Positions 8,184 to 18,039 are shown, numbered from the stretch's first letter. The stretch: 64,000 bases of DNA from an uncultured Lachnospiraceae bacterium (GCA_947174495.1 CAMWJC010000003.1:1-64000), one strand, 5' to 3'. The notes: generated by a model from the letters alone, not told the origin. Numbers and translations are program-made.

Positions 8184-9572
8184 TTATATTCTCTTCTTTT
8201 TCCAATAGCCTGTCTTATATATAATATAAAGTATAAGAGCAGACAGCCCATTGCTGACCACCACTGAATACCACACGCTCCTGACTCCCATATGCAGCCA
8301 TGTTTCACAGACATAAAGGGTTGCGAAACGAAATACCCAGAGTCTGGCAGCATCGATAATCATCGTCACCTCAGTATGCCCGCTTCCCTGAAACAAACCC
8401 ATACTGGAATTATGTACTCCGTTGGCAAAACACCAGAATGCCATAATGCTTAAGAAATCTGCCGCCATTCCAATAACTTCGGCGTCATCTGAAAAAATCC
8501 GGACAATCGCTGTCGATACAGGCATTCTTGAGAGAATAAGCCCGCCTGCAAACAAAAAAATGACACTGATGCGTCTGGATATCAGATAGCCCCGTTCGGC
8601 TCTCTCATACTGTTTCGCCCCTACATTCTGCCCTACAATCGTCGCAACTGCTGACCCGATTCCATTGGTAGGAAGCGTGATCATACTGTTGATTTTATTG
8701 CCAATCCCATATGCAGCCATGGCCTGCGTTCCATATTTAAAAACATTTTTGCTCATAAGTAGAAAGCCAAACTGCATCGTACTGCCGCCAATTGCAGTAG
8801 GCAGACCAACTACCAAAATGCTCTTTAACTTTTCTTTCTCGAATTTCAGCCTGCTTAATCTTAAGTAGACATCTTTATTTCTATTCTGCAACAAAATAAA
8901 GGCAATAACTGCAGGTACTGCTTTGGCACTCACTGTCGCCAGTGCTGCACCCGCTACTCCCATATGAAGCAGTACCATAAATAATGGATCCAATATCATA
9001 TTAAGCAGTATTCCCATAAGGTTTAAGAGCATGGGCCTTAACGTATCCCCCTGCGCCTGGTTAATCGCCGTATACATATTCACTGTAAAAAGAAACGGCA
9101 TATCCAGAATCACCAGCTGCATATAGGTTTTGCTATGCTGCCATGTTTCGCCATCTGCCCCGAGCCATGTCACAATCGATGGAGTAAATAATGCGCAAAA
9201 TCCGGCACACATTACGGAAAACATCAGCGCACAGGCAAAAATCTGGTTCGCCATGTTTCTTGCATCCTCATCCTTTTTTGCCCCCAAATACTGAGAGATC
9301 AGGACAGAACCCGCTACCGTAAGGCCGGAGCCAAAATTGATGACGATATTCTGCATAGGAGTTACAAGATTAATTGCCGCCAGTTCCTCTGTTCCTAACT
9401 TTCCAAGCCAATATGTATCCGTCAGATTATACATTGTCTGCAGAAAGCTATTGATAACAACCGGAATTGCAAGCGTCAGTATAGCCTGCACCATATTGCC
9501 ATGTAATAGCAGTTCACGATTCGTATTTTTATTATTTTTGTCCACATATTTTCTGATAATGTCCCAAAACAT
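8184..9572 (-). CDS. MATE-family efflux transporter
   Basis: A 462-residue transporter with about 12 hydrophobic segments in two similar halves. Typical MATE stretches are LAIPVVINSFLQTMYNLTDTYWLG near the N-terminus and VVGLPTAIGGSTMQFGFLL opening the second half. Such proteins export organic cations or drugs using Na+ or H+. It starts 7 bp downstream of the ankyrin-GH43 gene and precedes the GH105-like gene, so it is co-transcribed with pectin genes. Whether it moves a sugar-related compound or only shares the transcript is unknown. Confidence 0.85.
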   Translation of the reverse strand: MFWDIIRKYVDKNNKNTNRELLLHGNMVQAILTLAIPVVINSFLQTMYNLTDTYWLGKLGTEELAAINLVTPMQNIVINFGSGLTVAGSVLISQYLGAKKDEDARNMANQIFACALMFSVMCAGFCALFTPSIVTWLGADGETWQHSKTYMQLVILDMPFLFTVNMYTAINQAQGDTLRPMLLNLMGILLNMILDPLFMVLLHMGVAGAALATVSAKAVPAVIAFILLQNRNKDVYLRLSRLKFEKEKLKSILVVGLPTAIGGSTMQFGFLLMSKNVFKYGTQAMAAYGIGNKINSMITLPTNGIGSAVATIVGQNVGAKQYERAERGYLISRRISVIFLFAGGLILSRMPVSTAIVRIFSDDAEVIGMAADFLSIMAFWCFANGVHNSSMGLFQGSGHTEVTMIIDAARLWVFRFATLYVCETWLHMGVRSVWYSVVVSNGLSALILYIIYKTGYWKKKRI

Positions 9573-9578
9573 ATACTT

Positions 9579-11507
9579 CTATATCTCCTGATAGCGGAAA
9601 TCTTCAAATTCTATAAAAAGCGGTTCTTCCTTTGAATATCCATACATTCCTACCATAGCTCCGGTAAAGCGCTTACCCATGGAAATACCTTCATCACATA
9701 AATAATAAACATTTGGCAGTTCTTCCACAACTTTCACGTTTTCTTCCGCCACACTATAATAAAAGCTTCGGTTCAGATATTTGGTATCAACTCCCAGCAC
9801 AAGACGTTTCCCAACCGGATCAACGAGTTCTTCCAGCGTATGCTCAATATCTTCTTTTCCTATGTGCTCCTTAACCTGTAGAAAATAATTCTCATTATTT
9901 CTTGAAAGAAAGAAGCATACCCATGTATTCTCATCATAATAACAAGTTATTCCCGCCTCCTGCCCTTCAGAAAGCGCAGGCGCCTTAAACTCTGCCTCCG
10001 CCGTGAAACAAAAAGCACTCTGCCGTCTTACCAGAATATTCCTTGCACTTACGGTAGAAAGCGGATAAGTACTTGCCTTCAAAATCAGATTACCGTTTTT
10101 GATACGGATTCCATCCTTTTCCGGAGATCTGGGTGTTATGAAATCCTTTGGAAGTCCGTTTTGAAAAGCTTTGACTGTCATGTTCAGATCAGCGTCCGAT
10201 GGATGTCTCGACGGCTGTGCTATAGCTGACTCTTTAATCGGCTGTATCTGCAGCACGCTTGGTCCTTTAAGATCATTAACGATAGGCCAGCCATCCTGCG
10301 TCCATGTGATTGGATCAAGCGCAGTTTCTCTTCCCAATATGCTGTATCCCTTATCAACTCTTCTACCGCACAGATACACCATATACCATTTCCCATCACC
10401 GGTACACACAGGCTTCCCGTGTCCGCAGCGTTGTATTCCGGCTTTTTCATCCATCTGCCGCATGATCGGATTATAAGGACATGGCTCATAATTTCCCATC
10501 AGAGTCCTGCTTCTCGCCACAGTAATCCTATGTCCCGGACCTGTACCACCCTCCGCCAGGAACAGATAGTAGTATCCATCCTTTTTTAAAAGATGCGGTC
10601 CCTCAGGCGCCCTCTTCTGACTGCCGTAGTACAATAAAGAAGCTTCTGATATCTGCCTCTTGCAGTCGCTGCTCAATTCAAAAATTCTTGCACCTCTGTT
10701 AAGCAGCATGTAGTGTCTTCCATCTTCATGAAAAATAGATGGATCTATTCCATCCTCATCAATAACCGCAGGTTCACAGTACGGTCCCTCCGGTCTGTCT
10801 GAAGAAACCACAATCTGCTTCCTGTAAATAGTTCCTGTATCATTCAAGCGATAGGTAGCCGTAATATAAAATGTACCATTATCATAAGAAATGTCCGGTG
10901 CCCAATACCCTCTTCCGCCTTCAAGCCCATCTAAATGCGCCCATTCGGGATTCGTAATTGCATGCCCGATGATTTCCCAGTGAATCAAGTCCCTAGAATG
11001 GGAAACGGGTATGCATGGGAAAAAGATAAATGAGGAATTTACCATATAATAGTCCTCACCCACTCTGACAATAGAAGGGTCCGGAAACATTCCGGTACGA
11101 ATCGGATTATGGTACATCTTCTCATATGGCGCTCCCACCTGTTTCTCATAATAATCCAACAGTTCTTTATGCCCATTTTCCCATGCGATCTGATAAGGAG
11201 TTACCAGATTCCTGTCACCGGCAGTAATATCCATTCCTACCCGCTCCACCAGATAACGGTTCATTTCCATGTCGCCTGACATTGCCGCATAGTGAAGAAT
11301 TGTGCAGTTTGTCTCATCCACCGTATTCATGCTTGCTCTTGAATACTCGACGATGTATTTTACAATCGCAAAACCACCGACTTGTGCCGCATACAGGCAC
11401 AGTGGTATATTATCCTTAGTTTTCTCCTCAATACAAGAAGGATTTTCCATTAAAATTCTTATGACTTCCTTTAAATCCTGCGCTTCAATTGCCTGCTCTA
11501 AATTCAT
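9579..11507 (-). CDS. Ankyrin-repeat/GH43 fusion glycosidase
   Basis: A 642-residue protein from the ATG at 11507, which has a GGAG site 5 bp upstream. An ATG at 11540 is in frame but lacks a usable site. Residues 1-125 form ankyrin repeats (NIPLCLYAAQVGGFAIVKYIVE, then TILHYAAMSGDMEMNRYLVE and TPYQIAWENGHKELLDYYE). Then comes a five-bladed GH43 domain: first Asp in FPDPSIVRVGEDYYMVNSS, second acidic site around WAPDISYDNGTFYIT, and the acid Glu in APEGPHLLKKDGYYYL. The C-terminal about 180 residues look like a beta-sandwich accessory domain. There is no signal peptide. The expected activity is arabinosidase, xylosidase or galactosidase on side chains. Confidence 0.85.
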   Translation of the reverse strand: MNLEQAIEAQDLKEVIRILMENPSCIEEKTKDNIPLCLYAAQVGGFAIVKYIVEYSRASMNTVDETNCTILHYAAMSGDMEMNRYLVERVGMDITAGDRNLVTPYQIAWENGHKELLDYYEKQVGAPYEKMYHNPIRTGMFPDPSIVRVGEDYYMVNSSFIFFPCIPVSHSRDLIHWEIIGHAITNPEWAHLDGLEGGRGYWAPDISYDNGTFYITATYRLNDTGTIYRKQIVVSSDRPEGPYCEPAVIDEDGIDPSIFHEDGRHYMLLNRGARIFELSSDCKRQISEASLLYYGSQKRAPEGPHLLKKDGYYYLFLAEGGTGPGHRITVARSRTLMGNYEPCPYNPIMRQMDEKAGIQRCGHGKPVCTGDGKWYMVYLCGRRVDKGYSILGRETALDPITWTQDGWPIVNDLKGPSVLQIQPIKESAIAQPSRHPSDADLNMTVKAFQNGLPKDFITPRSPEKDGIRIKNGNLILKASTYPLSTVSARNILVRRQSAFCFTAEAEFKAPALSEGQEAGITCYYDENTWVCFFLSRNNENYFLQVKEHIGKEDIEHTLEELVDPVGKRLVLGVDTKYLNRSFYYSVAEENVKVVEELPNVYYLCDEGISMGKRFTGAMVGMYGYSKEEPLFIEFEDFRYQEI

Positions 11508-11593
11508 ATCTGCTCCTGTCTGAATACTCATAAAACGCATGTCCTATAAAGCCAAAATATATGTTTCATGTCCGGCACCGATTATACCACATT

Positions 11594-13186
11594 TTATTCA
11601 ATGGATGAAACATGTATATATTCAAAATCCGCATATCCGCCATTTTCATGCCCGGTTTCGTTCGGATTACCAGCTCCACCCACACATACATTGGCAAAAA
11701 GCCCGATTTTTGCTCCAACCCATGTGTGGTCTGAGGGTACGAAGTTCGTCGGTACATTAACCTCTTCTTCTCCCTCTAAAGCATAATACATTTTAAACAA
11801 AGGGCTTTCGCTGCCCTCCTCCATAGTAAACGAAATAGAAATCTTCTCTGTATCTTCTACAAGCTTTCCTATGATGGAATTCTTTTCTTTCACGCCGTCT
11901 TTTGCATCATAGGCTTCAGAATATACCAGTGTTTTATTGCCATCAATGATTTTCACCGCAATATAGGCATAGTGCCCGCCCATCATTACCATACCTGCCT
12001 GAGCATTTTCAGAAAGACCATTAATATGCAGACAGACAGTGGCCTTAAAATATGGACATACCAGCTTCTGCGTCAAAACATTGGCACTCTCCCAAAGTAT
12101 CGGCTCTTCCTTTCCTGATGGGTTTAAAGCATATAATCTTAAGAACCCCGATCTTTCCGTAAGAGAATAGAATGATTCCTTCGGATTGCCCAGCCACTGC
12201 CACATAAGATTTAAATCAGACGATTCAAAAGTATCAGAAGCTTCTAGGGCGGCAGGAGCTTCGCTTATACCAGTATTCGGTTTATTATATACAAGACAGG
12301 GCTCTCCACATCCCTCCCGTGCATTCACACCGATCACCGGCCAGTCATTCTCCCATACAACTGGCTGCATATGTACAATACGTCCGTATAATCCTTTATC
12401 CTGAAAATGAATGAACCATTCATCGCCATTGATTGTATCCGTAAGTCCTCCCTGATGAGGTCCATTAATAACAGAATCTCCCTGCTTCATAACAATTTTT
12501 TCTTCATACGGTCCATAAATGTTTTTTGAACGCAAAGCAGTCTGCCAGCCTTTTTTTACTCCTCCCGCCGGCGCCAGTATATAATAGTAACCGTTTCTTT
12601 TATATACCTTCGGTCCTTCTATTGTCGGCTGCGTCTCAACGCCATTGTATATAAAATGGTCTTCTCCTATTGCCTTCCTTCCATCAGCAGACATTGGAAA
12701 AATACCAAGATAGCTCTTAAATCCAATACGGCTTTTCGCATATCCGTGTATGACATAAGCCTGTCCGTCATCATCCCAGAAAGGACAGGAATCAATCAGC
12801 CCCTTTCCTTCGAGTACAAGCACCGGCTCATCCCACTTACCTAATGGATCTTTCGCACTTACCATAAAAATCCCTTCATCCGGCATTCCATAATAGATGA
12901 AAAATCGCCCGTCATGATATCTTATTGCAGGCGCCCACACTCCTTTCGAATGCTGGGGAATATCATATTTTTCATAATTTATCTTTTCAAGTGCATAGTT
13001 TACAAGCTTCCAATTCACCAAATCCTTCGATATCAGAATTGGAAGTCCCGGCACATAATTAAAGCTTGAAGCTGTCATATAATAAGTATCATCCACCCTT
13101 ATTACATCAGGGTCGGAATAATCCGCAAACAATAAGGGATTTTTATACGTTCCATCTTCCAAGTCAGCCTTCCACAAATATTCCAT
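11594..13186 (-). CDS. GH43 family glycosidase (beta-xylosidase/arabinofuranosidase-like)
   Basis: A 530-residue cytoplasmic glycosidase. The five-bladed catalytic domain (about 10-310) has the base Asp in DYSDPDVIRVDDTYYMTASS, the pKa-modulating Asp region in DSCPFWDDDGQAYVIHG, and the acid Glu in TIEGPKVYKRNGYYYILA. The rest is a beta-sandwich like the C-terminal domain of Bacillus-type beta-xylosidases (SFTMEEGSESPLFKMYY, and NVPTNFVPSDHTWVGAKIGL near the end). It probably trims arabinose or xylose from pectic side chains. An AAAGGAG site precedes the ATG, and a terminator separates it from the CE12 gene. Confidence 0.88.
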   Translation of the reverse strand: MEYLWKADLEDGTYKNPLLFADYSDPDVIRVDDTYYMTASSFNYVPGLPILISKDLVNWKLVNYALEKINYEKYDIPQHSKGVWAPAIRYHDGRFFIYYGMPDEGIFMVSAKDPLGKWDEPVLVLEGKGLIDSCPFWDDDGQAYVIHGYAKSRIGFKSYLGIFPMSADGRKAIGEDHFIYNGVETQPTIEGPKVYKRNGYYYILAPAGGVKKGWQTALRSKNIYGPYEEKIVMKQGDSVINGPHQGGLTDTINGDEWFIHFQDKGLYGRIVHMQPVVWENDWPVIGVNAREGCGEPCLVYNKPNTGISEAPAALEASDTFESSDLNLMWQWLGNPKESFYSLTERSGFLRLYALNPSGKEEPILWESANVLTQKLVCPYFKATVCLHINGLSENAQAGMVMMGGHYAYIAVKIIDGNKTLVYSEAYDAKDGVKEKNSIIGKLVEDTEKISISFTMEEGSESPLFKMYYALEGEEEVNVPTNFVPSDHTWVGAKIGLFANVCVGGAGNPNETGHENGGYADFEYIHVSSIE

Positions 13187-13250
13187 CTCTATATCAATGC
13201 TCCTTTCTCAGTCTGCGCATTTATATGTACCCGCATATTTTCCTATTGCA

Positions 13251-13283
13251 AAAATGGCTCAGCACTAAGTTCTGAGCCATTTT
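13251..13283 (-). terminator. Intrinsic terminator after the CE12 esterase gene
   Basis: A 12-bp perfect stem AAAATGGCTCAG/CTGAGCCATTTT (13251-13262 and 13272-13283) with a 9-nt loop, followed on the reverse strand by TTTTTGC. Immediately downstream, TTGCAA and TACATA with a 16-bp gap form a plausible promoter for the GH43 gene, so the locus is split into transcription units here. Confidence 0.75.
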
Positions 13284-13291
13284 CATATATT

Positions 13292-13978
13292 TTATATTTC
13301 GTCTAACAGTAAGTCCTTATAGATTCCGCCTAATTCTTTAAGCCCTCTGGCAATGCATCCTCCATACACCACAGCTCCTGCGTATTTTAAATGCGTATCA
13401 TCAGCCAGACCTTCCAAATGATAAGGATATTTTCCTTCCGGAATATGCATATACCAATCCTTAGTCGCCTGCTCTCCGACTCTGGTCATCTCCGCACGGC
13501 TCATGCTATATAAATCAACCAACGCTACATCCAGATTTGCGGCTGTCTGCTTCATCGCCGTTACATAATCGCCATGCTTTCCGGCTCCCAGTGTCTTATC
13601 ATCTACAAAACATCTTCTTTCAACAGGCGTTATCAGCACCGGATATGCCTTCTTGTTTCTGGCCACATTCACAAACTTTTCAAGATTAATCATATAGTCA
13701 GTAAAAGGATCTGTATATCTGGCAGGATTCTCCTTCTTTTCATCATTATGTCCAAACTGGATAAATAGGAAGTCACCTTCCGTTATCCTGTCATAAATAA
13801 CAGTAAGTCTGGATTCATCAATAAAATCTCTCGTGCTTCTGCCGTTTTTGGCATGATTTTCAATCTTTACCTCAGGCTTCAAAAACAGATGAAACACCTG
13901 TCCTATACCCGTCTGCGGATATGTTGTAATATTATTATACTGTACGGTGGAATCACCTGCCCAATATATTGTTGCCAT
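13292..13978 (-). CDS. Rhamnogalacturonan acetylesterase (CE12, SGNH hydrolase)
   Basis: A 228-residue SGNH hydrolase. Block I is AGDSTVQYN (nucleophile Ser), block III is FIQFGHNDEK, and block V is DDTHLKYAGA (Asp and His). The middle stretch QTGIGQVFHLF is common in CE12 rhamnogalacturonan acetylesterases such as Bacillus YesT/RhgT. It removes acetyl groups from galacturonate in RG-I backbones so that glycosidases can act. It lacks a signal peptide and so acts on imported oligosaccharides. AGGAGG precedes the start. Confidence 0.88.
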   Translation of the reverse strand: MATIYWAGDSTVQYNNITTYPQTGIGQVFHLFLKPEVKIENHAKNGRSTRDFIDESRLTVIYDRITEGDFLFIQFGHNDEKKENPARYTDPFTDYMINLEKFVNVARNKKAYPVLITPVERRCFVDDKTLGAGKHGDYVTAMKQTAANLDVALVDLYSMSRAEMTRVGEQATKDWYMHIPEGKYPYHLEGLADDTHLKYAGAVVYGGCIARGLKELGGIYKDLLLDEI

Positions 13979-14002
13979 ATTTCACCCTTTTCCTCCTGAT
14001 AT

Positions 14003-14030
14003 GAAAAATGCCATATTTCAGGCATTTTTC
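14003..14030 (-). terminator. Hairpin between permease and CE12 genes
   Basis: A 10-bp perfect stem GAAAAATGCC/GGCATTTTTC with an 8-nt loop, ending in a short U-run on the reverse strand. It is probably a weak terminator or processing site at the end of the ABC transporter genes, just before the CE12 ribosome-binding site. Confidence 0.55.
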
Positions 14031-14058
14031 TCAATTAACAACTATGCTTTTCAATCTA

Positions 14059-14925
14059 TTATTCTTTAACAGCTCCGATATTAACACCCTGTACGAAGTA
14101 TTTCTGTAAGAAAGGATACAACAGCATGAATGGCAAAATCGCCATAACAATTGCCGCATAATACAATGTGCTCTGCGATACATTGTATGCTGTGGTAGGC
14201 GTATCGCCATCCATGACCATGACTCTCAGTATGTACTGGAAGTTTACCTGATCACGATTGGAGATGTAAATCTGTACTGTGGAATAGTCATTCCATACAG
14301 TTACTGCGAACATCAAACCGATGGATGCAAGAGCCGCCTTGGAAAGCGGAAGCACTATTTTGAAGAAGATTCCCATAGGGGAACATCCGTCAATCTTAGC
14401 CGCCTCAAACAATGAAGCTGGAATACCTTCAAAGAAGTTTCTCATCAACACCAAATTGTAAACATTCATACCATGCTTAACAACCAAAATCCACATATTG
14501 TTTGTCAGATGCAGCTGTCTCATAACCAAATATTCAGGAATCATACCGCCGGAGAAAATCATTGTAAACAAAAGAAAATATACAAGAAGTTCTCTACCGG
14601 GCAGTTCCATCTGACACAACACATAGCCTCCGAGTGTGGACATCACAAGTCCAAGCAGTGTTCCTATCGCCGTCGTGATTAACGAGTTCATGAACGGTCT
14701 GTATAATTTGGCTGTTGTGAGAATCGTCTTGTAACCATCCAGCGTAGGCTGAGAAGGCCACAGCTTGAATTGATACACACCAACCGCGTTGAAAGAATCA
14801 ACGAGAACCTTCCAAAGAGGTAACATAATAATTAAAGCAATCAAAATAAATACTATGTAATTTACAACATCAAATACGTGAATACGAGTTTTGGGCTTTT
14901 TATATACCACTTTTGCCTTTTCCAT
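14059..14925 (-). CDS. ABC sugar transporter permease (YtcP/LplC type)
   Basis: A 288-residue inner permease of the CUT1-like group with six membrane segments. The first is IVFILIALIIMLPLWKVLV. The EAA loop reads LFEAAKIDGCSPMGIFFKIVLPLSKAALA, the docking site for the ATPase. YtcP/LplC homologs are paired with LplB and import rhamnogalacturonan oligosaccharides or related glycans. It is 14 bp downstream of its partner permease and shares its operon. No ATPase gene is present in the window, so a shared MsmX-like ATPase elsewhere is likely. Confidence 0.92.
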   Translation of the reverse strand: MEKAKVVYKKPKTRIHVFDVVNYIVFILIALIIMLPLWKVLVDSFNAVGVYQFKLWPSQPTLDGYKTILTTAKLYRPFMNSLITTAIGTLLGLVMSTLGGYVLCQMELPGRELLVYFLLFTMIFSGGMIPEYLVMRQLHLTNNMWILVVKHGMNVYNLVLMRNFFEGIPASLFEAAKIDGCSPMGIFFKIVLPLSKAALASIGLMFAVTVWNDYSTVQIYISNRDQVNFQYILRVMVMDGDTPTTAYNVSQSTLYYAAIVMAILPFMLLYPFLQKYFVQGVNIGAVKE

Positions 14926-14939
14926 ACTTTAAGCCCTCC

Positions 14940-15890
14940 TTATAGAATACCGCGTCCGCGGACTTTTTTACTTGCAAAATTACAAAGCAATACTAGAGCG
15001 CCGCCAACCAGCGATTTGAACAAACCTATCGCAGTAGTATAGCCATAATTAGGAATAGCGGTAAGGAATGTTTTTCTATACACATAGGTTGAAATAACAT
15101 CCGCCACATCATATACTCGGCTGTTATACATAACAAATACCGACTCAAACATATTCAGAACCTTCGCCAAGTTCAAAATCAGTACAACTATAATAGTATT
15201 TAATAACGCTGGAACCGTAACATACCAAATCTTCTGCATTCTGGACGCGCCATCAATATCGGCCGCCTCATACAATTCGGGATTAATCCCCGACAGCGTC
15301 GCAAGGAAGATAACGGTTCCCCAACCAGTTTCTTTCCAAAGATTAACTATGTAAAACACCGGACGCCACAAGTTCGTCTCGTGTAAGAAATCAATACTTT
15401 TCTGTATTAAACCCCAGCTCTTCAATGTCTCGTTCACCATACCGGTGGAAGATGTAGAAAGGAATAAAGTAAAAATAGCCGCCGTAACGGTCCATGACAT
15501 GAAGTGAGGCAGATAAATGATTGTCTGCAAAGTTTTCTTTGCGAACAGATTCGCCATCTCATTGATAAACACGGACACAATAACCGAAGCAGCCGTGGTA
15601 AGAAGCAATTTAATAATGGACAATTCCAAAGTGTTTTTGAACGATATCCAGAAATCTTTATCCTTAAACAAGCTCACAAAATGCTTAAGACCCACAAATT
15701 CCATTTTCTTCAAGGTATAATCATAAAAAGAATAGCGAATACCTAACATGGGCCAATAGTAAACAATCAATACATAAATTAATACCGGCAAGAACATCAG
15801 GTAAAAACCCCGATGATTCCAAATGCGCATTCCCAAGGGTTTCTTGCGAATTTCAACATTTGAGGAAGTAAAGTTCTTTTTTTTGCTCAT
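14940..15890 (-). CDS. ABC sugar transporter permease (LplB type)
   Basis: A 316-residue permease with six membrane segments (GFYLMFLPVLIYVLIVYYWP first) and an EAA loop ELYEAADIDGASRMQKIWYVTVP. N-terminal SSNVEIRKKPLG is cytoplasmic. It pairs with the following YtcP-type permease and the upstream solute-binding lipoprotein to form the pectic oligosaccharide importer. A terminator-like hairpin lies between the binding-protein gene and this gene, so it is probably expressed less than the binding protein. Confidence 0.92.
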   Translation of the reverse strand: MSKKKNFTSSNVEIRKKPLGMRIWNHRGFYLMFLPVLIYVLIVYYWPMLGIRYSFYDYTLKKMEFVGLKHFVSLFKDKDFWISFKNTLELSIIKLLLTTAASVIVSVFINEMANLFAKKTLQTIIYLPHFMSWTVTAAIFTLFLSTSSTGMVNETLKSWGLIQKSIDFLHETNLWRPVFYIVNLWKETGWGTVIFLATLSGINPELYEAADIDGASRMQKIWYVTVPALLNTIIVVLILNLAKVLNMFESVFVMYNSRVYDVADVISTYVYRKTFLTAIPNYGYTTAIGLFKSLVGGALVLLCNFASKKVRGRGIL

Positions 15891-15911
15891 AAGCTAACCC
15901 GTCCTTTACAT

Positions 15912-15963
15912 TTTTGTAAAAAAACGTTCTGCGTGCCGGGTGCCCTTGGACACCCGGCAGAAC
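15912..15963 (-). terminator. Attenuating terminator between binding-protein and permease genes
   Basis: Arms GTTCTGC...CCGGGTG (15926-15942) and CACCCGGCAGAAC (15951-15963) form a GC-rich stem. On the reverse strand it is followed by GTTTTTTTAC. This is a classic intrinsic terminator, likely leaky, which would give excess binding protein over permeases. Confidence 0.75.
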
Positions 15964-15998
15964 AGAACAAAAATACTTCTCTTAAATCGTTTCAAAGT

Positions 15999-17699
15999 TT
16001 ACTGTGCATTCAGCTCTTCCAAAATCGTAGCAACAACATCACCATATTTCGCCTGATACTCAGCAATTGCATCCGCACTGCTCATCTGACCCGTAACAAC
16101 CTTATTCATCCATGTCTGCTTATCCGTTGCTAAATCAGCCTTAACCTCAGTAAGAGTCTCACAAGATGCAGCAGTAGGAGCGTCTATACAGTTATCAGTG
16201 AAGAACTGATTACCCTTTGTAACCAACGGGTCGTCATTAACGAAGCCATTGGTCAACGGAGCGATAACCAATACGGAATCCAAATGATTCTTCTTCCAAA
16301 CGGTATTAGGATCGTTAGGAGATTGCATCAAATGGAATTCACCATCTGCATATTCATAATCTTTCTTCTTTTCCGGATCGTCAGGGTTGGTAGTAAAGCT
16401 CTCTGCCTTGGTGGACCAATGAACATCTTCCGCACCATATGTCCAAAGAGTCTGCACTACATCACCATCCAACATGGTATCAAGTAAAGCGTCGAAGATA
16501 GCCTGCTCACGTGCATTGCTTCCATCGCCATCATCAGTGATAACCCAAACAGGAGCCTCTCTGTTGATGTAGCCGCCCCAAGTATCCTTAATCTCTTTGA
16601 TAGGAGGGAGCTGAACCAGTCTGTCATCGCCAAGTGAAACATCAATTTCACTCTTATCCATGCTGTCTGTCAGATTTCTAAGCCATGTACCTGCCCAATA
16701 AGTAAATACTCCTTCAGAGGTAGACTGGTCATTGGAGAAGAATTTCTCACGTGCAACCTTTGTTGATGCGTCCTCTGTATCAGGATCAATCAAACCGTCT
16801 GCATAAGCCTGAGCCAGTCTGTCCAAAGCGTCAGCCGTAGCCTGCTCTGAGAAACCGTCAACCCATGTGCCGTCTTTCTGATAAAAATCAGGATATGCGC
16901 CCCACCAGAACTCAGGCATATAGTTGATGAAAGGAGCTTCGTCAAGTTTACCAAATCCGGCAGCAATTACGCCATAAGTCTTGCCAGTAGTACCGTCGCC
17001 ATCGGGATCTCCATCATGGAATTCCTTCAGCAATGCATAGTAATCATCATAGGTCTTGATGTCATCAACAGTCTTACCAACTGCATCTAACCATGACTGC
17101 TTAATATAGGTTACACAGCCATTACCATAAGTAGGTGCAAAGCCATACAGTTCGCCAGTGGAAGTCTTCATATTCTCGTTTACGGACTTCAACTGAAGCC
17201 TGTTCTGGAACTCAGCGTTCTCATAAGCATCAGCAAGATTCCAAAGCAATCCTGTAGGAGCGTACTCACGGAACATGGAAGCGCTCATGATAAGAGCATC
17301 GGGATACTGTCCGTCGCCAGGTGTACCTGTAGTCAGGTATCTGGATACTGTGCCCGCATAGTCAGAGTGGTCAAGCTGGTCAATAGTAAGTTCGATGGGA
17401 TGACCCAATTTCTCAGACACAGCAGCCTCCCACTGCTCGATAAATGCGTCCTGACCGCTGTCAACATTCGCGGTGAGAGTACCGTCTACAACGATATGCA
17501 GCTTCTCCAGAACATATTCTTCTTCACTGGATGTGTCAGTGTTTCCATCGGACTGTTCCGTGTTTCCACTAGACTGTTCCGTGTTTCCACCGGATTGTTC
17601 TGCGTCATTCGTCTGCGTGTTTCCATCGCCCCCTCCACAGGCAGTCAATGAAACTACCATAGCAGTGGCGAGAAGTACAGATAAAATTTTCTTCTTCAT
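15999..17699 (-). CDS. Extracellular solute-binding lipoprotein for oligosaccharides
   Basis: A 566-residue binding protein of the large LplA/YtcQ class. It has a signal peptide with a lipobox (VVSLTACGGG) and then a low-complexity linker with repeated GGNTEQSSGNTEQSDGNTD units. The mature domain has the family features LTTGTPGDGQYPDALIMSA and a long C-terminal domain. It is anchored to the outer membrane face and delivers sugar to the two permeases encoded downstream. The ligand is probably a rhamnogalacturonan oligosaccharide, inferred from the neighbouring enzymes. Confidence 0.9.
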   Translation of the reverse strand: MKKKILSVLLATAMVVSLTACGGGDGNTQTNDAEQSGGNTEQSSGNTEQSDGNTDTSSEEEYVLEKLHIVVDGTLTANVDSGQDAFIEQWEAAVSEKLGHPIELTIDQLDHSDYAGTVSRYLTTGTPGDGQYPDALIMSASMFREYAPTGLLWNLADAYENAEFQNRLQLKSVNENMKTSTGELYGFAPTYGNGCVTYIKQSWLDAVGKTVDDIKTYDDYYALLKEFHDGDPDGDGTTGKTYGVIAAGFGKLDEAPFINYMPEFWWGAYPDFYQKDGTWVDGFSEQATADALDRLAQAYADGLIDPDTEDASTKVAREKFFSNDQSTSEGVFTYWAGTWLRNLTDSMDKSEIDVSLGDDRLVQLPPIKEIKDTWGGYINREAPVWVITDDGDGSNAREQAIFDALLDTMLDGDVVQTLWTYGAEDVHWSTKAESFTTNPDDPEKKKDYEYADGEFHLMQSPNDPNTVWKKNHLDSVLVIAPLTNGFVNDDPLVTKGNQFFTDNCIDAPTAASCETLTEVKADLATDKQTWMNKVVTGQMSSADAIAEYQAKYGDVVATILEELNAQ

Positions 17700-18039
17700 T
17701 TTTTCCTCCCTTTAAAATAAATTATTATATCAGAAAAAATCTGACTAAATATACTTTACCATTATAGTCTGCATATTGCAAGTAATAAATCGTTTGAGTT
17801 CCCCGAATATTCCATATTTCAGGGCAAATTTACAAGAATAAAAGAAAAGTCAATTTTCATGCAGAAAGTCAATTTAACTTTTTTAACCCTACAAATTAAT
17901 TCTAAGCGAAATACTAATCACTGAACAATAACTTTTACTAATCTATTTTTTATGATATTATTATCAAAAGAACTGCCCCTATAGTGAACTGCTAATAGGA
18001 AAATAATATCAATAAACTCCGAAAGTCAGGTGCTCTCAC
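17700..18039 (-). promoter_or_regulatory. AT-rich divergent intergenic region
   Basis: This 340-bp gap separates the reverse-strand transporter operon from the forward-strand hydrolase gene. On the reverse strand a TATAAT lies at 17761-17766 with only a weak -35 (TTTATT, 17-bp spacer), suggesting an activator-dependent promoter for the transporter. The rest is AT-rich with short direct repeats (AAAGTCAATTT at 17845-17875). No open frame of interest was seen. Confidence 0.4.

Noticed and set aside
17473-17715. Forward frame with repetitive VFPPDCS-like sequence
   Set aside because: It is the antisense of the binding protein's GGNTEQSSGNTE linker repeats.
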